Shown here: one piece after another, positions 17,644 through 28,900 of the stretch
Numbering within the stretch: the stretch's first letter is position 1
How the letters are laid out: each line of letters begins with the position of its first letter
Assembly (NCBI GenBank): GCA_002118135.1
Contig: BDIU01000063.1
Location: 434,439-498,438 of the forward strand
From: Trebouxia sp. TZW2008
Lineage: Eukaryota > Chlorophyta > Trebouxiophyceae > Trebouxiales > Trebouxiaceae
Direction of reading: 5' to 3'
Length of the DNA: 64,000 bases
Notes under the pieces: generated by a model
What the model was told of the DNA's origin: nothing
The model's database searches: none
What the model saw: only the letters and a program-made list of their open reading frames with translations
Position numbers and translations under genes: made by a program

Positions 17644-17773
17644 TGGTAGGAGCAACCTGCAGGCGCGCTTTTAGCAGGTCTGGACCCTGCGCAGAAGTCA
17701 CAGCTTGCAGCATTCTCGCGGGTCTTTGACAGGCAGCCGTAACGGCTGCATATAACGCCGTGGCTTCGACACA
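17644..17773. promoter_or_regulatory. 130-bp bidirectional promoter, RPAP3/XPA
   Basis: Only 130 bp separate the two start codons, so both leaders and promoters overlap here. No obvious TATA box. Confidence 0.45.
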
Positions 17774-19085
17774 ATGCGGAGATCAGACAAAGCGCTCTCA
17801 GCTTCCGGAACTTTCGAGAGGGTTAACATCCTGCCTCAGTGTATAGCAGTTGTCTTTCTTGTAACTATTGCTGCAGCTATAATGGACCCGGTCAAGGTGG
17901 TGATCTGATCTGTTCAGCGTTCCTGCGCGCAAAGCAGCACAGCGCCAATTGTATTGGGCGGCACAACATGCTGAGTAAGTCCCATGTCTGGCCCTCCTGC
18001 GATCAGAGGCTGCACCTCTTGCGGCAACCTGAGCTTCAGCCAGGAGTGGTATAAAGCATTTGGAGTGGTGTTGTGCAATGGTTGCAAGGCACAAGAGGAG
18101 CTGATTCCCAAGGTTGGATGGCATGCTGCAACAACACCAGCTGAAGCTTTTAGAAATGCCTGACAAATTTTGCAAATGCAGAGCACTGCAAAGCAGCTGT
18201 ACCTGCTCACAGACGGCGACCTCAAGAAGCTGGGTAGCATACAAAAGGACAACCCTCACAAGAAAGAATGGAATGCCATGCGCTTGTACATGCAGTCTCA
18301 GGTATGCCAGCAGGCAGCAGCGGCGACAGCATGCTTGCTGTTGCATTCCTGCAAGCATCGCAAGCCCTGATCCCATGCTCACATCCATGAAAAGCTGTTG
18401 GGCACCTTTCACAGTACCAGAGTTCATGCTCATACACATTGACAAACTGCTGAGAGACTCTTGCAAGCCTCTGTGCTCCTGTCCATGCAGAGCTGCTATT
18501 GCCAGCTGCTGAAAACGTTTCACAAGCCAAGACGCATGCTCAAATGCATACAAAGCTGCTGAGAACCTTTCACAAGCTCAGAAATCATGCTCAAATACAC
18601 AAAAGACTGCTGGCAAGTGCAGGTGGAGGAGGCAAGCTACACAAAGTACGGAGGCTTTGATGGAGTGCAGGAAGCTAGGAGGCAGCAGCTTGATGCCCAG
18701 GCAGCAACACGCATGAAGAGGAAAGCTGCTGAAGCTAAAAAGGTACAGCACAACCTTCAGCCAGAACACTAGTCTTTTGTTGCTGGGAGAGGCCTGAAAG
18801 TTGGGATCATGCTGTTCTTCTGCTGCTGCTGTCAGCTCTTAGCTTAGATATTGGCAAATTGTTGACTTGAAGTGCTGGGGATCAATGTGCACCTGTCTGT
18901 GCAGGAAACATCTCAAGATGCTCGTATGGACAAGATCAAACGCAGGATCAATGATGACATGCAGCTGCAATCTGGTGCTGCTGGTAAGCTCTGCACTGCA
19001 TTGCTATGTCTTATGATGTGTCACAACCTCAACTGTGTGACAAACGGGTATTGCACATGCAGATGAGGACATTGAGACCATTTGA
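17774..19085 (+). CDS. XPA: XPA nucleotide-excision-repair protein
   Basis: Damage-verification scaffold of nucleotide excision repair; binds DNA, RPA, TFIIH and ERCC1-XPF. Exons 17774-17838, 17918-17974, 18007-18112, 18182-18301, 18623-18742, 18905-18983 and 19063-19085 join in phase to 189 residues, shorter than the ~270 of animals. A C-x2-C-x17-C-x2-C zinc finger (CTSC...CNGC) has exactly the spacing of human XPA. It is followed by the DNA-binding core KQLYLLTDGDLKKLG, KDNPHKKEW and MRLYMQSQ, then a basic Arg/Lys-rich helix. The first exon's donor is the least certain; an alternative at 17821 breaks the frame. The N-terminal ERCC1-binding region is short and not recognisable. Confidence 0.85.
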
Positions 19086-19400
19086 GGATGTATACAGCAC
19101 ATATTATGTGATGTGTCAATGTCAGCAAACCTGATCAGGCTGGCAGTTATGGTCAAGGGATTGCTGGTCTATGTAAGCCTGATGTGATCCTGAACTTCTG
19201 AGGTGGTTGGGTCTGTGTTGTTTGCTGGTTTGATCATGAGTCAAGCTCTGAAAATGAACAAGGCATTCAGAGCAAGGGTTGACTTGCTGTGTGGTCACAT
19301 CATCAGATCAGGTTCTTCATGCAACATCTTGTGCTCTGTTCACTGGAAGATCATGCTGGACATGCAGAAAATGCTTCATAGGCCAGAGACATGTTGGCTG
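19086..19400. other. convergent 3' interval
   Basis: This lies between the stops of XPA and the coiled-coil gene. No gene is supported. Confidence 0.4.
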
Positions 19401-20987
19401 TCACAGCTCTTGCTGTTTTTCAAATGGCTTCTCCAGACCTGGATGAGTTTCATCCTCATCATCAGCTGTTTTCCCCAATTGTACTAGTGGATTATTTCCA
19501 GCCGCTTCTATGATGTTGTTGGCTGTAGTATTGACTGCTGACACCAGGCTTGCAGTAACATTGCTGCTGGTCACATTGTTCAAGACGCCGCCTGCACCAG
19601 TGCCGAAGCGTCAGCAGTCATACCTGTACATGTCAAAAGACTGTCATGCATTGGCAACAAGAAGGCAGTGACAGCACTGTTTACTGTCTTGCTATACAAC
19701 AGGCATTACTCATGTTGGAATGCCTGAAATGCTCAGGCAGGACTCAGGTTGACTATGACATCATGTTGCAAAGTGCTGCTATGGACAGCATAGAACAATG
19801 CAGCATGCATGCCTGACCTGCTTGTGACTTGACTGATAGGTCAGGGCTGGTCTGGTTACGCTGTCTCTGGCACTTAATGATGTCCACTTTTGCCTGCAAC
19901 ATTTGCTTTTGTGTTTCATGCTACCCTATGAGCAGCCCTTGCGGCATCTACAAACCCTAAAGCTTACAAATGCATCATGCACACCCACTGCAATGCATGC
20001 TTTTTAAATTTCTCACTAGAGGCAAATGGCAGACACAGACTGTAGCAAGCATTCAGTGGCAAATTGTATCTCAAGCAGCTTGATGTCATGTCACAGCCCA
20101 GCAACTGCCCACAATGCATTGCTGTCACCTGATTTAGTGCGTGCTCAGACAAGGCAGCTTGGTCTGAAACTTCCTTTAGCTGTTTGAGCACGCCGTCATG
20201 CGTCTTAGTCAGGGCTTGCAGCTGAGCTGTAGCTGTCTGAAGTGATGTCTCAACCTGGCACAGCAGGGATGTGTACGACTGCAATGTGACCAATCACAGC
20301 AGAAAAGCTTCGCAATGCGCATTGTTGATCTGCACTGCTGCCTTGCATATGCTCGCACTTGCATATGGCAAACTGACAATCAGCATGATCTAGATTGTTG
20401 TCTATGCATGCGTTGCGAGTCCACAGACTGCTGGAACGACAGTCACTACCTCAGCTCTTTTTGTGTTCTGCGCAACAAGGTCCTTTTCTGTTTGTGCCTT
20501 GGCGCTGTTTGCATCCTCAAGCTGCAGCAGGACTGGTAAGCATCAACGGTGGGCGGCGCCAGCGACAACCTCCCTGAGCTCAATGCTGGCATCATGTTAC
20601 CGCTCTGTTCAGCCTTCTGACCTCGTTGTCCTTCTTCTCGTTCTCAGTGGTAAGGTGTGTGTACTTCAATTCTGCATAAAAGACATGCACAGCACGGGTC
20701 TTGCTTTATGACGTTGAGCTGTGCTGTCTGGCCTAAGTACTTTGAGACAGGTAGCAGGCAAGTCCACGTATATATCTTGCCTTGAAGCAGCCCAGAGACG
20801 CACCGTGCTCATCAATGATGGCCGCAAGGCTCTGGATTTGAGTGGAATGTGATCTGACGTACCAGTATCCTCCAGCAAGCAGAAGCAGAAGAGGCAGTAG
20901 TCCCAAGACCCAAAGCCTGCCGGTTCTATACCCTTTGCTGGGCTTGCGTCTATAGGCGCGCGGGTCGTTGACAGTGTACGGAAGCAT
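19401..20987 (-). CDS. N-anchored membrane protein with coiled coil, unidentified
   Basis: I do not recognise the family. Exon 1 (20987-20781) gives a basic Arg/Lys/Tyr-rich 25-residue N-terminus, then one membrane span (WVLGLLPLLLLLAGGYWYV) and the start of a helix. Exons at about 20663-20601, 20521-20450 and 20278-20129 are each a multiple of three and encode Glu/Lys/Gln-rich heptad-like helices (TTENEKKDNEVRRLNRA; AQTEKDLVAQNTKRAE; LTKTHDGVLKQLKEVSDQ). A last coding segment ending at 19401 is acidic (GKTADDEDE). The first intron appears to be GC-AG (CAAG|gcaaga). The join to the last segment does not keep phase, so a short exon may be missing between 19600 and 20120. The topology suggests a single-pass organelle or ER membrane protein with a soluble coiled coil. 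Confidence 0.5.
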
Positions 20988-21391
20988 AGAAGGTCACCAG
21001 CTCGTTCAAGTCAACGATCACCGAGTTGACTGCAATTTAGATATGTTAAGACAATGCATCATCTTCCCAAACTTCAGACAGCGGCGATGAATGACGCTTG
21101 ATCTCATAAATGCATGGGTTGGTGCGTGCGGCAGGACGCCGTGCGAAAGCGGACGCTTCCAAGACAGTTCGAGGTTGCACGCACAACGAAATTTGACACG
21201 CACATCGTACAGTAGGCACGCACGTCGTTTCAATCATTCACTCCATTGCCCGACGCTGGGGCCACCCAGTCCACGAAATCGAAGCCATGTGATGTCCGCT
21301 AGGTGACAATGCAACTGCTGACATCTCGCTTGCACAGCATTTTGCATTGTCTATAGCAGCTCGACGCATTTCCTGCACAAGACTCGAAGCC
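20988..21391. promoter_or_regulatory. divergent promoter, coiled-coil gene / M48 protease
   Basis: The two genes diverge across about 400 bp. No specific motif could be assigned. Confidence 0.35.
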
Positions 21392-24300
21392 ATGACGATG
21401 TCATTGACTCAAGGACGTCCCACGGCCCTGCATGTCAACCAAGGGGTAGCGAAAGTCGCACCTCGACCCTCATCACAGAGGCTTCGCGCTGACGCGTTTC
21501 GGCCTGTAGCAACCAGGCGTCAACATGCTTTCAAATGTAGAGCTCAAGAGCGCAGCTCGGCGACGACTGACCTCAGGAAGATTGACACGGAGAAGGGCGG
21601 ACTAGTACAAACTCTACAGGAGACCGTGCTTACGCCTGCAGCCGCAGTGCCTGTTGCATTGGGCGTTGGAGGTGCTTTGCTGGCAGGATATGGGCAGGAC
21701 GGAGCACTCATTGGTACGTGTGTGGTACAAGCCGCACGAACTTCTCAAGGCATCTGCATGCCTGATCTTTGCATGCAATCACTGCCACTTTGCAGGTGCT
21801 GGTGTTGGCGCAGCTGTACGACTGGCGCAAGTACTGTTTTTGCAGCAGACTGTGCCCTTCACATACCGCAAGCACACACTGATCTTGCCTGTTGGCATTG
21901 AGCTTATCATGGGAGATGCAACATTCAAACAGCAGCTCGGAGGATATGCTCAAGCAGGAAAGTTGCTCAAAGAAAACAATTCAGACTACCAGCTTGTTTC
22001 TGGCATTGCAAAGAGGGTCATCAAAGCCGTTGAGCAGGAGTATGGAGGAGGATATCAGTCTCATGTCAAGAAGTTTAAGTGGGAGGTGGTTGTGGTTGAT
22101 GACAAGGTGCCCAATGCCTTTGTGCTTCCCGGTGGCAAGATTGTGGTGTTCACAGGCAAGCATGGATGCAGTGACACAGCAACAGTTTGCATGCAAAGGA
22201 CACATGACTCACCAATGGCAGCCATGTTGCTTTATGCTTGCAAGCTTGATTTGCCTTTTGCTTGAGCTGCCCTGTATGTGTCTCTACAAAATCTTGTGAC
22301 AGTAAGCATAACTCTGAGCATGCTGCTCCTGTATGCAGGTCTGATCAAATTGCTGGAGAGGAAGGAGGATCTTTTAGCAGCAGTGGTAAGACTACTCAAC
22401 ACTGCTACATTTCAGCACATGCCTGACCTGTGACATGCAGCCGCCCTGCACTTGCAAGCCATGGCACTGTCTTAAGCCCACATGGCTCATGTAGGAGTGT
22501 GTACACAACCTAGGAGCAATCTGGGGTTCCCTGGCAGCCATGCTATTCAGCATTGACTATGTTGAAGACTTTCATGAACAAACTCTTGTTGAGGCCTGAA
22601 AGCATCAACGGTGTCATCCAGCATCATTGTGTCAGTGCTTTGCATTATCTGAAGACACGACCCTTTGAATGCTAGATGTACTTGATATGCAATCCTCAGT
22701 CAGGCAAAGGTACAAGCAATCTGCGTCGTAACTTTGACCTGTATTCCCTTATCCCCACAGATAGCATGTCATGAATTGAGTGTCATATATAGTGATGTAT
22801 GTGCTGGTTTGAGTCTGCAGGTAGGTCACGAGGTGGCGCATGCAGTGGCGCGGCATAGCAGTGAGAAGCTGAGTCTGGGCATCTTCCTCACAGTGGCCAG
22901 TCAGATCGCCATCCAGGCCTTCCAGGTGTACGCCAGGAGGAAGCAGGGGCCCTACCAAGGCAGTGGCCCTGGCGGGGGAGCACAGGGCATCCCTGTTGGC
23001 TGGTATGTGTTGACCCTTTTTATCATGATTATACCATTGATAATGATGATCATACATGCTGGCACAGGTGCTTGCTGCTGCCAACACATATTTTCTTAAC
23101 TGTCTATGACGTTATTGTGCACGTAGCTTCATCAAGCAAGTAATGTCCTGAACACGCAACAGATGATGCTGCTAGCAGGGGCCAGCCTCAAAGGGATGGC
23201 TACAGCATGAGCAGTGCCCGGATTAGCTTTTGGGGCAGGAGCCCTCAGCAGGGGCCGGCGGATGGAGGGGGCCAAGGGCCTGCTGGCTTTTTACCTATGA
23301 AGCTGTCTTTCACGTGTCAGAGTACGTAAGAATGCTTCTTGATGCCTGCAGGGGTCAGCCTCAAAGAGGCGGTTACGGCATGAGCAATGCCCGGGGTGGC
23401 TTTGGGGGCAGGGGGCCTCAGAGAGGGGGCTACAGAGGGGGCGGGGGCCCTGGGGGCTTCCTGGCCAACCCCCAGATCATTGGCATCTTCACCAACCTGT
23501 TCCTTCAGCTGCCCTTCTCCAGAAGGGCAGAGGCTGAAGCAGACTTGATTGGCCTCAAGCTTATGGGTCTAGCTGGCTACAATCCGCAGGTTGGTGCCCT
23601 GATTGTTCGTACTGATCAGATTGCAATGTGACTGTCATGTCAAACTATGTCGAATGCCACTATACACTGTGTGCTGAATCCTTAGCTGGTGGGTCTGAGT
23701 GGCCACAATTTACAGGTCAGTGCCTCTCTCTGAGCCCACTGCACACATGTGCTGTGTGAATGTTGCTGCATACTGTGTGTGTTGTGAGGCTGCACGCTGT
23801 GTGCTCATGGTCGAGGTGGTCACTTATAGTTCATGCGGTCTTCTCCTGTTGCATGTGCACTCTGTGCACAGCATCAAAACGCAACATGTATGTGGCACAT
23901 GTAGCTGGCTGCAGAGAGGTGCTGGAGGTGGGCGCAAGGGGAGGCAGCCTGAGGAAAGCCATGGGGGGCAGTCTAGGCACATTGTATCAGCTTTGTGCAG
24001 ACTAAGCGCCGACGTGTTTGTTGCTTGTGCAGCTAAATCCAGAGACACTCTGGAGGCTGGCAGCAGGGGAGGCTGCCATGCGAAAAACTATGGACGGCAT
24101 CCTGGGTGCATTATGCTTGCCTTGTGCAGACAAAGTGCCCAAGTGTTTGTGGCTTGTGCAGCTGGCTCCTCAGACACTCCGGCGGCTAGCAGCAGGGGAT
24201 GCTGCCATGCGAAAAACTATGGACGGCACCCTGGGTGCATCATGCTTGCGTTATGCAGTGAAGTGCTGACAGTTTTATTGCTTGTGCAGCTGGCTCCAGA

Positions 24301-24496
24301 GACGTTCCGGAGGTTGGCGCAAGGTGAGGCAGCCATGAAAAAAGCCATGGGGGGCAACCTGGGTGCCCTTCAGTGTACTCACCCCAGGAGTGAGACCAGG
24401 GTTCAGATGCTGGAGGAAGAGCTCAGCATGATGAAGGAGAACCCTGAGCTTGCCATGCAGAAAGTGATGCACAAAGTCCCGTACTGGATGTTGTAG
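21392..24496 (+). CDS. M48 (OMA1-like) zinc metalloprotease
   Basis: Membrane-associated metallopeptidase of the OMA1/HtpX clan, which degrades or processes membrane proteins. Exons 21392-21713, 21796-22155, 22339-22385, 22821-23002, 23352-23589 and 24290-24496 join in phase to 451 residues. Residues 1-60 are Ser/Arg/Thr/Ala-rich and suit a plastid or mitochondrial transit peptide. Conserved blocks are VPNAFVLPGGKIVVFTG, the zinc site HEVAHAVARH (HExxH), and FSRRAEAEADLIGLKLM (third ligand Glu), followed by THPRSETRV. Unusual is a Gly/Arg-rich insert (Gln-Arg-Gly-Gly-Tyr type repeats) between the zinc helix and the third ligand. The second intron starts with GC (ACAG|gcaagc), required by frame. 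A first start at 21347 is also possible. Introns 4 and 5 contain exon echoes. Confidence 0.87.
23178..23275 (+). repeat. echo of M48 exon 5 start
   Basis: Acceptor plus the first ~95 bp of the Gly-rich exon, about 174 bp upstream of the real copy. It carries an in-frame stop (ATTAGC replaces GGTGGC) and indels. Confidence 0.85.
23684..23735 (+). repeat. echo of M48 exon 5 end plus donor
   Basis: GTGGGTCTGAGTGGCCACAA... through ACAGGTCAGTGCC repeats the exon end ATGGGTCTAGCTGGC...CGCAG and its donor about 100 bp downstream. Confidence 0.75.
23908..24289 (+). repeat. three echoes of the last M48 exon
   Basis: Copies of acceptor plus the segment coding LAPETFRRLAQGEAA start near 23910, 24031 and 24161. 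The real exon is at 24290. Spacing is about 120-130 bp. Echoes diverge progressively and lack the C-terminal THPRSE region. Confidence 0.87.
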
Positions 24497-25990
24497 GCTC
24501 AACACTGTGCCAGTTATGCAGAGGTCGTAGTAGTGTCTGGGCGGTGCTTGACATTTGTCATGTTGTGCATGTGCAGTGCGGTCAAAGTGTTTGTTGTAGG
24601 GGATGATAGCTCTGTCAACGTGCAAAATCTCAGCAGTTTTGGTGATAGGGCTAAAGATAGGGCTGTTGTTGCGCTAGTCAGTGATGCCATATGCATGCGC
24701 CATCGCAGTTGCTGCCAGTTCATATAGTTGTCTGACAGTTGTAGGCCAGTCTGTGCTGATAGTGTGTGTGAGTGCTTTGGTCTGTAGGCATTGATGACAT
24801 TGTTGCTTCGTTGGCTGACAAAACGTATGTCAAATAGGGCTCCAACTGTCTGTGATGCTTCTTTCGAAGGCTTTGCTGTATACAATGGTATGCCAGATGC
24901 ACGCACATACTGACAATGGTGTTGAGCAAGATGCAAGGTAAATCAGTATCGGATGTCTTCTGCTGTTGTCAAATGCTGTAAATCTTCAACAGAATGTCTC
25001 AGCAACATTCACAAAGTTTGATCCTGACCTGAGCAAAGACATCAGCAATCACAGGAATCGCAGCTATGCCATGCCGCCCACATTCATTACATGCAGGCCA
25101 ATCTGCACAGGATGACTTTTGACTTGACTTGGCATAATGTTTGTAGGTGGAACATTCATTAGACCCCTGTAATGACATCGATCACTGCAAAGCATTTGCA
25201 AAAATTGGTGTGCTTATGAGAGCTGACGTAAAGTTGCCTATAATTGCACAGGTGGGCTGCTGCCAGTGCATAAGCTGCATGACTTCCATTCTGTCAACAC
25301 ACATCTGTGATTGACAAGACAAACGCGAAACTTATACTAATAAAGTCTAAAAGCTTGACTTGTCAGATCATGTTGCTGAGCATAGACAGAGCCTTCAAAA
25401 TGAGCGCACCGTTTGAAACAGCAATTTGTATGGATGGGCAGTATGGCACTCGATGGGTGCACAAAGCATCATATGCTTGATGTTGCCTGAGAATAACAGC
25501 CTGAAGTGTTGGTGACATGACACAGTCTGCAAAAAAGGTGTCTACTTGTGCTCACAGGACAGACAGCCCATGTTATGATAGCCATCACATGGTGTCTACA
25601 TGTGAAACACAACCACGCCTCAACTTTTACTGCTCCCAGACTAGGAGCTTGCGGCACTGCTTTACTTTGTACTGACAACTGTGGCTGAGCAGCATCAACA
25701 GCTGACGTTGTCTGACAGACTATGACCACATCTGATCAGCACCGCTGTGCTTGCTGATTGCTGCTTTGTGCATTGTTATGTCCCAGCAGCATTGCTGGGT
25801 TTGTTGAGTGCTTCTGGGCGCTTTCATCATTTGTAAGCAGCGTCACTTCATGCTGCTGTGTACACTGTTGCAACAGAGCAGCGTCGTCATGCTTGTTTGG
25901 ACCATTGTCATGTCTCTTTGAGCGCCAGTACCAACTCTGGAGCATGCTGCTCTGGGTGAGCTGACCAAACTTATCAAATGCTGCTGAGTG
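24497..25990. other. 1.5-kb convergent intergenic region
   Basis: This lies between the M48 stop and the AFG1 stop. No coding frame shows recognisable content and no structured RNA is evident. The sequence near 25760-26060 is loosely repetitive (GCTGCT-rich, CATTGTTATG/CACTGTTATG units). Confidence 0.4.
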
Positions 25991-25995
25991 CACTG

Positions 25996-28900
25996 TTATG
26001 GCTGAGCAGCATCGCTGTGTTTGTTGGCCTCCTTGAGTGCCAGCACCAGCTCTGGAGCGTGCTGCTCTGCATGCGCAATCAAGTACTCTCTGCTCTGCAT
26101 CTCCAGCAGGCGGCTGATTGTTCTATCCTTGGCAAACCCCAGGTTGTCATCCACCACTAGAGCGTCTTCCTGGGCCTTGTTCTGCACAACAGCACTGATA
26201 AACATCAACAATCAGATGCGTCCTGCTCTGCATTTTCAAAAAGCGACTGATGGTCCTGTCCTTGGCAAACCCCAGGTTGTCATCCGCCACCAGAGCGTCT
26301 TCCAGGGCCTTGCTCTGCATAATAGCACAGACAATCGTGAGCGATTAGAAAATCTCTGGGCTGTGCTGCTCTGCATCAGCAATCAAATACTCTGTACTCT
26401 GCACTTCCAAAAAGCGACTGATGGTCCTGTCCTTTGCAAATCCCAAATGATCATCCAGTACCAGAGCATCCTCTGAGCCTTGCTCTGCACATTTTTCAAA
26501 ATCAATTTCTGTGTTTGGTGTTGTTTGACAATACCTTTGCAAATGTGAAATCGTGTGTATAAGGACAAAAGCAACAGCAAGGGCCCGCTGGAGATTCATC
26601 TGCATGTGCAAGTGCAATTTTGCTGTGTATACGCAACATGCGCATCACAGCAATCACAGAGAATGCTTGTCCCGTGTACACAGGCATGCTAGCTTTGTTG
26701 CAGTGGTGCTGTATGCATGATATAGTGTCCCCCAAGAGGGCTGGTGAGCTCTGACCTGCTAAGGCACAGGGAGCATCCAGATCTCACTTATGTTCATTGT
26801 TTTCATTCACTTACTCAAAACGCATGCTAGGCAGGTTCAGGGGGGCCAGCAGGGTACATACAGGAGCAAGCAACTATCTCCAACCAGTCTGCTCTTTGGC
26901 AAGTCTACACCATTTGACAATTGCAGAAATTCAGAAGAGCCCTCCCAAGGCTGTGCCACATGTCCATATCCACATCTCCATATCTGAGTTCTGGGCGTGT
27001 TTGAGCTTTCTGAAATGTCAAACCCTCAAACACGACAAAAGTTGAAATGCATAACATCAGTATAGACATGTGGCTTAGCCTTGGGAATCCAGACCATGCA
27101 GTTTGCTTAAACAAGCATGCCCCATTGTACTCTGCGTCGCCACTCAACGAGTTGAGATCGCTGGAAAGAGCAAAATCCATCCATTGCTATGCCTGCGCTC
27201 ACATGCAGTGGTCCTAAATGCCGCAACTTGACGGCGAGTAGCCAATTTTCCCTAATCACCTTTTGCTGGCAAAGTGCTCATTGTGTCGACAAGCACGACT
27301 TTTTGCTTTTGAAGCTTTGATCAGAACAAGATGAAGTTGCTGAGACAGAGTTGAGGTTGCTGAGAGACACTTGAGATTCCTGAGGAAGAAATCATATTGC
27401 TGAGAAAGAGTCGAGATTGCTGAGAAAGAGTTGAAATTGCTGGCAGAGGGCTCACCATGCCAGGACGCTGGGCTCGTGCATCTTGCTGGGTCATGATGTG
27501 CACAAAGAGCTGCATGGGATCCGCCGCAGCTGAGCAGAACACACGGATGCGGTGCTCATATAGCACATCTATCAAGGTCACAAACCTGCAACACCGACAG
27601 AAAGTAGGGCTGCAATATCATCTGCACCTGTACTGAGGACTTGCAATTGCAAACATCATTTGAGATTTTGCCAGGAAACATGGCAATGGATGTGCAAGGA
27701 ACGGGGTAATACAAAAAAACTGTGCATGTTGGCATGACAGCTTGAACAGTAGGAGTGGTGAACAGCTGGCCTGCATTGTTAATAGCGCTGGCACAAGTAT
27801 TGCAACATGTTAGTGAAAATCAACATTCCAGCATGCAACTGGTCATGCATTGTTGATAGTGCTGGCACGAGTGGTGCAACATATGGTGGAAGTTGCAGAT
27901 GCCAGCATGCATGCTACTGCTGTGGCTGCCCAATGTGTGCATCTGAATATACCTGACTGTAAGGGCAAAGGTTGCAGCGCTCAGAGCTCAAACTGGTACA
28001 AACAAAGGCATTGCATGGATTCCGGGGCTGCCTCTTTAGACAGAGGCTCCTACTATGATGCCTAACGGTGTAGACTCTCTTTTTTTCTTTCTTGGCTTTT
28101 CATTGCATGGCTGTCTGGTATGCATGTGACGTCTGCTACTGCTGCAGGCTTTGTGTAACACAAGCACACGAGCTGTACCTGTAAGCTTGATTTCTGATGT
28201 CTGCGGTGAAGACTGGTATGCCAGACACAGCCATGGTGTGGAACTTCTTGGCCAGTGCTATGTAGTCAGCTGCACCCACATTGGCATTGCACAGCTTGTC
28301 AAAGGTGAAGAAGCAGACTGGGCCCCCTGCATGGTACAATACAGGGCCTTGTACAGAGACATTGCTCAAGAGCAGCACAAGCTTCTTGCAAAGAGTGCAT
28401 AGCTGGAGGGCGCAAATAACCCCTGTGGACAAGACTCTTTTTGCTAGGAAGGGCATTGGTCATAAGAGTTGACTGCAGTGCTGCCAAGAAAACAAAGCCA
28501 GTTTGAAGCAGCCCTCAACAATAACCTCACAACTGCAAGCAAAATGCTGCCAGCGCCACACGCTTTTTTAAAGCATCCTGTGAATTGGGTTGATGGCAGA
28601 AAGACTTGTGGTCGAGCAGACACAAAGAATCAAGTGCCTGCAAATGTCAAGCCTGCACGAGACAGGCAGGAATGGTGGAAGAACAACGCCTTGTTGGTGG
28701 TATGACAGTGTATGCGTGGTGTCAGGACAAGGCAGAAGGTTTGACCTGCTTCAGCCACATCAAGGAATGCAAAAAATCAGTATGGCAAAGCTGGCTTGAT
28801 TCTTTTGTGTGTCTTAGGAGCTGCAGCACACACTTCGGTGTGTGTATTCCTGGGACTTCAGAGAAATGCTGCTTTGTAGCAGGAAGCACAACGAAAATGC

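Noticed and set aside
24533..24936. Small frames on both strands after the M48 stop
   Set aside because: No motif, no splice support and no similarity to neighbours that I can see.
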